In this document: positions 27,435 to 33,481 of the stretch, one piece after another
Position numbering within the stretch: the first letter of the stretch is position 1
How the letters are laid out: each line of letters starts with the position of its first letter
Assembly (NCBI GenBank): GCA_023145375.1
Contig: JAGLDY010000002.1
Coordinates: 1 to 33,481, forward strand
Origin: Candidatus Sabulitectum sp.
GTDB lineage: Bacteria > Fermentibacterota > Fermentibacteria > Fermentibacterales > JCC-6
Reading direction: 5' to 3'
Length of the DNA: 33,481 nt
Program-made: the position numbers and the translations under genes
The notes under the pieces: model-generated
What the model was told of the DNA's origin: nothing
The model's database searches: none
Seen by the model: the letters and a program-made list of their open reading frames with translations, nothing else

Positions 27435-28463
27435 ATGAAAGAAGAGGATGCTCGAAGGATGGAAAAACAACCGATAGAAGTAATACAGCTTGCATTCAAG
27501 GCAAGAAGGCTGTTGATGTTTGCCAACAGAACTCTTAAACCTGTGGATATGGGAGAAACAGTAATTGTCTCCGTGGACAGGGGCGAGGACATAGGCAGGG
27601 TAGTGGCAAAATTGCACCCCTGCGAAAGCAACATGGAACACATAGAAGGCAATTTCCTCAGGTTGGCAACAGAGCAGGATCTGAAGGATTCTGAATCCAA
27701 CCGTGAATTTGAAAAGGAAGTGCTGGAGCATTGCAGGGAACGTGTGAAGAGCCGAAACCTTGATATGCATCTTACTGCTTGCGAATCTCAGCTTGACAGG
27801 AACAGAATCAGGATTTTTTTTACTGCAGACCAGAGAGCCGACTTCAGAGGGCTGGTTCGCGATATGGCTTCATCATTCAGGGCAAGAATAGAGATGCGTC
27901 AGATAGGAGTCAGGGATGATGCCAAATACAAGGACGGTGTTGGGATCTGTGGAAGACAGCTTTGTTGTGCAGGTTTCCTCAATGAATTCAAGTCTGTGAC
28001 CCTTAAATCAGTTAGAGATCAGCATTTATCACCTAACCCCAGCAAGGTTTCCGGTGCATGTCGCCGTCTTATGTGCTGTCTGGAGTATGAAACCGAGTTT
28101 TACCGCAAGGCATCCAAAACCTACCCCAGGGCCGGTCTTAAACTGAAAGTCAATGGCCTGCCGGCATCTGTGAGCAGTGTAGATATCTTCAGGGAAACTG
28201 TTACACTACTCTGGGAGGAAAAGGACAGCGAAGAGGTTCTTCCAGTTGAAGAGTTTCACAGAAGACGTACAATGTCATCAATGCCCCCGGAAGTGGTAGA
28301 AAAACCCGGCAGTACACAGGGAAAAATATATGGAAACACGCAAGCTCCTGCAGTGAAAACAGCAGTGAACAAGGAAAAAGAAAAAACCGAAAAGAAGACA
28401 AGGAGCCGAGGTCGAGGTAGATACAGAAGAAAGAACAACAGAAGCGAAGAGAGGAAAAGCTGA
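27435..28463 (+). CDS. ricT: PSP1-domain protein RicT/YaaT
   Basis: A 342-residue cytoplasmic protein of the PSP1 family. The core (about 15-270) has the family's cysteines in CGRQLCC and CRRLMCCLEYE, which in Bacillus RicT take part in an Fe-S cluster of the Y complex that affects RNA processing and development. The last 60 residues are rich in Lys, Arg and Glu and look disordered, with possible RNA-binding character (RSRGRGRYRRK). The ATG at 27435 was taken; MEKQPIEV a few residues later is an alternative. The stop overlaps the metG ATG as TGATG, and holB ends one base upstream. Confidence 0.92.
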   Translation: MKEEDARRMEKQPIEVIQLAFKARRLLMFANRTLKPVDMGETVIVSVDRGEDIGRVVAKLHPCESNMEHIEGNFLRLATEQDLKDSESNREFEKEVLEHCRERVKSRNLDMHLTACESQLDRNRIRIFFTADQRADFRGLVRDMASSFRARIEMRQIGVRDDAKYKDGVGICGRQLCCAGFLNEFKSVTLKSVRDQHLSPNPSKVSGACRRLMCCLEYETEFYRKASKTYPRAGLKLKVNGLPASVSSVDIFRETVTLLWEEKDSEEVLPVEEFHRRRTMSSMPPEVVEKPGSTQGKIYGNTQAPAVKTAVNKEKEKTEKKTRSRGRGRYRRKNNRSEERKS

Positions 28464-30460
28464 TGCCGAGATACATGGTAACAAGTGCACTTCCCTATGC
28501 AAACGGGCCACTGCATCTGGGGCATCTTGCTGGAGCGTATCTTCCTGCTGATATCTATGTAAGGTATATGCGAATGTGCGGGCATGACATTCTCTTCTGC
28601 TCCGGAACGGATGAACACGGAGTCCCAATAACAATAACCGCAGAAAAAATGGGAATTACGCCCATGGAAGTTGTGGACAAGTACCATTCAGTCATTGCAG
28701 ATGATTTCAGGAGATTCGGAATAAGCTTTGACAATTTTTCAAGAACAACTCTTCCAGAGCACATGGAATTTACCCAGGGTGTATTTCTTGAGCTTCTTGA
28801 AAAGGGGCACATTGTTCCCAAAGATATGAAACAGCTCTACTGCCCTGACTGTAAACGATACCTTCCTGACAGATACATAAACGGCACCTGTCCAAAGTGC
28901 GGCTCTGAAGATGCCCGGGGAGACCAGTGTGAGAGCTGTGGAACATGGACAGAAGCTTTTGAGCTTCTTGACCCCAGGTGCGGCATTTGTGGTGCAGCTC
29001 CTGAGACCAGAGAGACCAGGCACTGGTTCCTGCTTCTGGATCACTTTCAGAAGTGGCTTGAGGGCTGGCTGGGGGCACAGTCCCAATGGAAAACCAATGT
29101 ACTTAAGTACTGCAACAGCTGGCTGGCCGATGGTCTTCGTGAAAGAGCCATAACCAGAGACCTTGTCTGGGGTGTTCCTGTCCCTCTGGAAGAGGCTAAG
29201 GGTAAGGTTCTTTACGTATGGTTTGAGGCGGTGCTTGGATACATAAGCAGTACAAGAGAATACTTTGCCAGAGCAGGAAAAGATCCTGAAGAGTGGAAGA
29301 AGTACTGGCAGGACCCGGAAACCAGGCTGATCCAGTTCATCGGTAAGGACAACATTGTATTTCACTGCATTATTGAACCATCCCTTCTTCATGGGCTTGA
29401 GAATTACACTCTGCCCTGGAATGTGCCTGCAAATGAGTTTCTGAACATTTCAGGGCAGAAATTCTCCAAAAGCAGAGGAACGGGGATCTGGATGGGGGAG
29501 TATCTGGAACATTTCGACCCGGACCCCATGCGCTACGCTCTGGCAGTGAATGCACCTGAGAGCAGAGACTCAGACTTCTCCTGGACCGAATACCAGTCAA
29601 GGAACAACGAGCTTGCTGATGTTCTGGGAAATTTCATTAACAGAACCATGAAGTTCACCTCAAGCAAGTTCGGAGGGGAAGTCCCCGCTGCAGACCTTGA
29701 CATGACTTTTCTGAACAAAGCCGGTGAGACCGCTGATGAGATAGCCGGACTCATGGAATCCTTCAAGTTCAAGAAGGCCATTGGCGTGGCCATGGAACTT
29801 GCCCGAGAGGGCAACAGGTATTTTGATGCCGCCCAGCCATGGAAGTCGTTGAAAACAGACCCTGAAGAGTGTGCGGTTACTGTTGCCACATGCCTGAATC
29901 TCTGTGCATCACTGGCAGTGATATTTGAACCGTTTATCCCGTTCTCTGCAGAGAAGACCAGAAGAATGCTTGGGCTGAGCGAGTTGAAATGGTCAGATGC
30001 AGGATCTGCTCTTCTAAGGCCGGGACACAAGCTGAATAACGCGGAGATCCTTTTTAAAAAGCTTGACAACGGTTTTGAAAAGGTGCTTGACAAAGACGAC
30101 AAGTTACCGGAAGCTGAGGTGGAAGAGCCAGAAACTCCTCTGGTGGATTTCGAATCCTTTCTGAAAATCGAATTCAAAGTAGGCAGGATCCTCAGCGTTG
30201 AAGACATAAAGAAGGCAAAGAAGCTCTACAGGATCGAGGTTGACACTGGAGACATGGTGAGAACCGTGGTTGCCGGCATGAAAATGCATTACTCAAAAGA
30301 AGAGCTTCATGGTCGCCTGGTGGCGGTGGTATGCAATTTGAAACCAGCTAAACTCTGCGGAGTTATGAGCCATGGAATGCTCATGGCCAGCGATGGTGAG
30401 TCCGGCGTGTTCCTCCTTGAACCGGGTGCTGATGCAAAACCGGGAGATACGATAAGATAG
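28463..30460 (+). CDS. metG: Methionyl-tRNA synthetase
   Basis: This class I synthetase charges tRNA-Met. The 665-residue protein has the HLGH motif near residue 19 (HIGH), a zinc insert with four CxxC pairs (CPDC, CPKC, CESC, CGIC; two-zinc type), the KFSKS form of KMSKS and the anticodon-binding helices. A C-terminal tRNA-binding domain of the EMAP/Arc1 type (about 560-665, from FLKIEFKVGRI) supports dimerisation and tRNA affinity. The ATG overlaps the ricT stop. It shares an operon with metK, so it probably falls under the same SAM riboswitch. Confidence 0.97.
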   Translation: MPRYMVTSALPYANGPLHLGHLAGAYLPADIYVRYMRMCGHDILFCSGTDEHGVPITITAEKMGITPMEVVDKYHSVIADDFRRFGISFDNFSRTTLPEHMEFTQGVFLELLEKGHIVPKDMKQLYCPDCKRYLPDRYINGTCPKCGSEDARGDQCESCGTWTEAFELLDPRCGICGAAPETRETRHWFLLLDHFQKWLEGWLGAQSQWKTNVLKYCNSWLADGLRERAITRDLVWGVPVPLEEAKGKVLYVWFEAVLGYISSTREYFARAGKDPEEWKKYWQDPETRLIQFIGKDNIVFHCIIEPSLLHGLENYTLPWNVPANEFLNISGQKFSKSRGTGIWMGEYLEHFDPDPMRYALAVNAPESRDSDFSWTEYQSRNNELADVLGNFINRTMKFTSSKFGGEVPAADLDMTFLNKAGETADEIAGLMESFKFKKAIGVAMELAREGNRYFDAAQPWKSLKTDPEECAVTVATCLNLCASLAVIFEPFIPFSAEKTRRMLGLSELKWSDAGSALLRPGHKLNNAEILFKKLDNGFEKVLDKDDKLPEAEVEEPETPLVDFESFLKIEFKVGRILSVEDIKKAKKLYRIEVDTGDMVRTVVAGMKMHYSKEELHGRLVAVVCNLKPAKLCGVMSHGMLMASDGESGVFLLEPGADAKPGDTIR

Positions 30461-31170
30461 TGAAAAAGATCCTGGTATCACTCCACGATGTAACTCCGGT
30501 GATGTTTGACCGTTCCCGGCGGATGGTGGATCTTATCATGAAGAACACCGGTACAGACTTCACAATGCTTGTCGTGCCTGATTATCATTCCCGGGGCAGA
30601 ATAGACAAGTACTCCGAGTTCAGTTCCTGGCTCCGGGAATTGAATGGTTCCGGCGTGGAAATTGCACAGCACGGGTTGTATCATCTTGGTGGAGAGGAAA
30701 GGTTCTCCCTGGAGGGGAAGCTTTTCACCAAGGGAGAAGGGGAGTTCCTCCTTCTAGCAGAGGATGATGCGTTCAAGCGGATCGAAGAGGGCTACAGGAT
30801 CATGTCCGATGTACTGGGAGAACCTCCATCGGGGTTTACCGCTCCGGCCTGGCTGTACAGCAATGGAACCCGGGAGGCGCTTAAAGGGTTTCCTTTCAAG
30901 TGGGTCGAGTACAGATGGGCAATTGAGTATGCCAATGGCAATAGAATCTCCATCCCTGCGGTGGTGTTTGCTTCCCGTACGCCGTGGAAGAGATTCTGCA
31001 GTTTCATGTGGGCTTCTCTGGGAACAGCTCTTTTTTCCGGTAGGAAGTCTTTCCGGCTGGCTCTTCATGTAAGAGATCTGCCCACCCTTGAGAGGTCTGT
31101 GGCGAGAGCCCTGATCAGGTCAACAAGCGGAAGAACCTGTGTCAGATGCGTCGACTTGACACGGGATTGA
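30460..31170 (+). CDS. DUF2334 polysaccharide-deacetylase-like protein
   Basis: A 236-residue protein of the NodB-like (CE4-related) fold. The N-terminus ILVSLHDVTP has the metal-site His-Asp typical of DUF2334. QHGLYHLGG supplies the H-x3-H pair and FTAPAWLYS is the later catalytic motif. It should deacetylate an N-acetyl sugar, or is a relative that has lost this activity; the substrate is unknown. No signal peptide is visible. It starts at GTG (30460), sharing one base with the metG stop, and is the last gene of the metK operon. The 104 bases after it hold no clear terminator. Confidence 0.82.
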   Translation: MKKILVSLHDVTPVMFDRSRRMVDLIMKNTGTDFTMLVVPDYHSRGRIDKYSEFSSWLRELNGSGVEIAQHGLYHLGGEERFSLEGKLFTKGEGEFLLLAEDDAFKRIEEGYRIMSDVLGEPPSGFTAPAWLYSNGTREALKGFPFKWVEYRWAIEYANGNRISIPAVVFASRTPWKRFCSFMWASLGTALFSGRKSFRLALHVRDLPTLERSVARALIRSTSGRTCVRCVDLTRD

Positions 31171-31274
31171 CCCCCTCACCACCTGTGATTGCTTATGTTT
31201 ATGGCATTCAGCGGGATGACTTTGGAAGAAAAATTGCATACCCTGAAAGCAAATGAACCGGAAGGTGAACAAGG

Positions 31275-31967
31275 ATGTTGTTTCAGATGATGTACGATAT
31301 GAATCCTGGGATTATTGTTATTATTGCCGCTTTCATTCTGGGAATGATCGCCAGGTCAAGGGTAAATTCCACTTTCAATCAATACAGTAAAGTTCGCAAT
31401 GGCCTTGGTCTCACCGGAGCCTCCATGGCCCGGAGTATTCTGGACAATTATGGACTTGCGAACATTGGAATAGAGCAGGTTCAGGGAAAACTCACAGACC
31501 ACTACGACCCCAGATCGAAGAGCCTTCGGCTTTCCTCCGCTGTTTTCGGCAGTGACTCTGTTGCTGCCATAGGTATTGCAGCCCATGAGGCAGGTCATGC
31601 GGTTCAGCATGCCATGGGTTACACACCCCTGAAGTTCAGAACCGCACTGGTTCCTGTTGCCAATATAGGCAGCCAGATGCTTTTTCCTCTGCTTCTTGGC
31701 GGATTTTTCTTCAGAATGACCAATCTCATTTACATTGGAATAGCACTCTACAGCGCTGCTCTTCTTTTTCAGCTTGTAACCCTTCCAGTAGAGTTCAACG
31801 CCAGCGCCAGGGCCGTCCAGTGGCTTGAGAAGGAGAGGGGTTTCCCACCCTCTGATGTTGCAGGCGTAAAGAAAGTACTCACAGCCGCCGCCATGACCTA
31901 TGTGGCCAGCGCCCTTGCAGCTATTGGACAGATGCTCTGGTTGCTTCTCGCAGGAAGAAGGAGATAG
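31275..31967 (+). CDS. YugP-like zinc metallopeptidase, membrane-bound
   Basis: A 230-residue integral membrane protein of the Zn_peptidase_2 (YugP) family. An N-terminal membrane helix (about 12-28) is followed by a soluble part with the zinc motif HEAGHAVQHA (HExxH, near residue 107), then three further hydrophobic segments, with the LPVEFNASARA motif in between. The family is predicted to be a membrane protease; targets are unknown. AAGGTG precedes the ATG. It is followed after 4 bases by an M50 protease gene. Confidence 0.9.
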   Translation: MLFQMMYDMNPGIIVIIAAFILGMIARSRVNSTFNQYSKVRNGLGLTGASMARSILDNYGLANIGIEQVQGKLTDHYDPRSKSLRLSSAVFGSDSVAAIGIAAHEAGHAVQHAMGYTPLKFRTALVPVANIGSQMLFPLLLGGFFFRMTNLIYIGIALYSAALLFQLVTLPVEFNASARAVQWLEKERGFPPSDVAGVKKVLTAAAMTYVASALAAIGQMLWLLLAGRRR

Positions 31968-31971
31968 TCTC

Positions 31972-32598
31972 ATGATGCTTGAAATGCCACTGGTTCTTGT
32001 CATGGTGTTCTTCAGCGTGGTCTGTCATGAGATAGCCCATGGTTATACCGCTCTACTGCTGGGCGATCACACTGCGGAAAGAATGGGAAGGCTCTCGTTC
32101 AACCCTATTGTACACATTGATCTGTTTGGAACGATAATACTTCCCGCGATCCTTATTCTTTCAGGAAGCAGATTTCTGTTTGCCTGGGCAAAACCAGTTC
32201 CGGTTAATCCCGCCTTCTTCAGAGACCCGCGGAAGGGAATGATGCTTGTGGCCATGGCAGGGCCTGCTGCAAATCTTGCCATAGCCATTCTTCTCAGTAT
32301 ACTTCTTCACCTTGCCGGTGGAATACTTCCGGATTTCCTTTTAAAAACTTTCGCCTGGGTATCATTGATCAATGTGATGCTCATGGTATTCAATCTTATT
32401 CCAATTCCGCCTCTTGACGGCAGCCGGATAGTTGCCCGTTTTCTCAAGGGTAAAGCACTGTGGCAGTATATGAAGCTTGAACGGTTCGGAATGTTCATAG
32501 TGTTTGGCCTTCTTTTTACTGGTGTAATTTCAAGCATTCTTGTTCCAGCAATGAATCTGGCAGTTAAACTGCTGGATCTCATGGCTTACCTGAGTTAG
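31972..32598 (+). CDS. Site-2-protease-family (M50) intramembrane metalloprotease
   Basis: A 208-residue polytopic membrane protein. The first helix carries the zinc motif HEIAH, and a later segment has NLIPIPPLDGSR, the N-PDG-type motif that supplies the third ligand. GPAANL and the loop FAWAKPVPVNP are typical of the short YwhC/S2P branch without a PDZ domain. It should cut within or near membrane helices. The frame opens earlier inside the previous gene, but AAGGAG just before the ATG at 31972 fixes the start. It sits between the YugP-like gene and the gingipain-like gene. Confidence 0.93.
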   Translation: MMLEMPLVLVMVFFSVVCHEIAHGYTALLLGDHTAERMGRLSFNPIVHIDLFGTIILPAILILSGSRFLFAWAKPVPVNPAFFRDPRKGMMLVAMAGPAANLAIAILLSILLHLAGGILPDFLLKTFAWVSLINVMLMVFNLIPIPPLDGSRIVARFLKGKALWQYMKLERFGMFIVFGLLFTGVISSILVPAMNLAVKLLDLMAYLS

Positions 32599-32606
32599 GA
32601 GTTGTT

Positions 32607-33481
32607 ATGTCTTTTTTGATCCTTTTGCTTATTGCCGGTGTTTACGATGAAACACCTATCACCAGGAACCTCGACATGGATGATGTGCCGGGTACCTATG
32701 CTGAATACAGAGCAGGACAGCCTGAATTCACTGAACTCAGAGTTACTCCTGTTCGTGGAGAGGCCAGGGGAAGTGATTTCCTTGTGGTAATGGAAGAACA
32801 CATGTCCGACAGTCTGGACTCTGCCATCCTTGACCAGTGGCTGGCGGATATTCAGGGGGAGGGCAATTTCTGCGCTGCCGTGGAGATCACATATGCCGAC
32901 CCTGTGGAGATAAGAGCATGGCTTCTGGGGCTGTACGCCGATGGCCTTGAAGGCGTTGTATTTGTCGGGGATATTCCTGCCCCCTGGTCATGTACTGTAG
33001 ACAACAAGGAGAAGTCCAATGAGACATTCCCCAGCGACTATTTCTATATGGACCTTGACGGCGTCTGGGAGGATAACTGGATCGGTTATCCCGGTATAGG
33101 TACAGCAGGCCAGGACAGCATCTACGACGGCTGGAGCGGTGACCTGTTCCCGGAGATATATACAGGCAGAATAATCACAAGTGTAATTATTCTTGGTGAT
33201 GAATATGACCTTATAGAGGCTTATCTTACCAGGCTTCATGAATGGCGCCTCAATGGAGATCCGAACCCCAATGCCCTCTGCTACGTTGACGATGACTGGG
33301 CCAGCTGGGGTAACGGTTACCGTTCCGCCATGTTGAACCTTTACGATAATGTTGAACTGGTCAACTACCCCACCAGTGCTACAAACGGCACCGATTACAG
33401 GGAGAACAGACTTCAGGAAGGGTACACCTGGATAAGCCCATTTGTTCACTCCAGTGCAACAATGCACCAGTGGAGTCCCGG
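32607..33481 (+). CDS. Secreted gingipain-like (C25-related) protein, 3' end missing
   Basis: An open frame runs from the ATG at 32607 (AGGAG 5 bases upstream) to the window edge, at least 291 residues. A short hydrophobic N-terminus (SFLILLLIAG) suggests export. The pattern GVVFVGDIPAPW, FPSDYFYMDLDG and PEIYTGRI resembles the N-terminal part of C25-type cysteine peptidase domains found in secreted proteins of FCB-group bacteria. The segment FVHSSATMHQW near the edge may be the region of the catalytic His. The remainder, including any catalytic Cys and sorting domain, lies outside the window. It follows the M50 protease gene after 8 bases. Confidence 0.8.
   Translation, partial: MSFLILLLIAGVYDETPITRNLDMDDVPGTYAEYRAGQPEFTELRVTPVRGEARGSDFLVVMEEHMSDSLDSAILDQWLADIQGEGNFCAAVEITYADPVEIRAWLLGLYADGLEGVVFVGDIPAPWSCTVDNKEKSNETFPSDYFYMDLDGVWEDNWIGYPGIGTAGQDSIYDGWSGDLFPEIYTGRIITSVIILGDEYDLIEAYLTRLHEWRLNGDPNPNALCYVDDDWASWGNGYRSAMLNLYDNVELVNYPTSATNGTDYRENRLQEGYTWISPFVHSSATMHQWSP

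Noticed and set aside
31195-31290. 31-codon frame between the DUF2334 gene and the YugP-like gene
   Set aside because: It has no ribosome site, overlaps the next gene's start and has no recognisable pattern; likely chance.
32988-33467. 159-codon minus-strand frame at the right edge
   Set aside because: The plus strand is open from 32607 with a signal peptide, a ribosome site and C25-like motifs, so this is a shadow.

Overview
This is an ordinary-density bacterial chromosome segment of moderate GC. It is packed with housekeeping genes in long, tightly overlapping operons, and no stretch over 300 bases lacks a gene. Several features point to a Gram-negative (diderm) organism: a lipoprotein M23 peptidase, HflK/HflC, an EnvC-like LytM factor, two sigma-54 activators and a signal-peptide-bearing gingipain-like protein at the right edge. 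That last protein type is common in uncultivated phyla of the FCB group. This placement is inference, not shown by any marker here. No mobile element, CRISPR array, rRNA or tRNA was seen. Non-ATG starts (GTG, TTG and probably CTG) are frequent.  Layout. Positions 1-120 hold the end of an unidentified gene. argF (258-1199) follows with its own promoter and terminator. A minus-strand block runs from 6469 down to 1248: an NtrC-type response regulator, then eno, ftsB, a polytopic GT-C-like membrane protein and rsgA. A plus-strand operon runs from 6523 to 14392: M23 lipoprotein, GT2 glycosyltransferase, NodU/CmcH-type carbamoyltransferase, a sigma-54 activator with a dead receiver domain, hflK, hflC and an RmlD-like SDR. 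It converges on uvrA (minus, 14376-17216).  The dnaK-grpE-dnaJ operon (17475-21003), with an extra 59-residue membrane protein at its end, diverges from uvrA. A TPR-like protein (minus) and a carboxyltransferase of the OadA/PycB family follow. Then comes an operon of metK, a degenerate EnvC-like factor, holB, ricT, metG and a DUF2334 deacetylase (24073-31170). A membrane-protease cluster (YugP-like, M50) and the truncated gingipain-like gene close the window.  The most striking regulatory finding is a SAM-II riboswitch in the metK leader (about 23950-24037). Its pseudoknot pairs are swapped relative to the classical aptamer (GGU/ACC in place of CC/GG), yet complementarity is kept. It is followed by mutually exclusive antiterminator and terminator hairpins, so SAM should switch off transcription of metK and probably of the downstream operon including metG. 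A second notable signal is a near-consensus sigma-54 (-24/-12) promoter upstream of dnaK, where no CIRCE element or hrcA is present.
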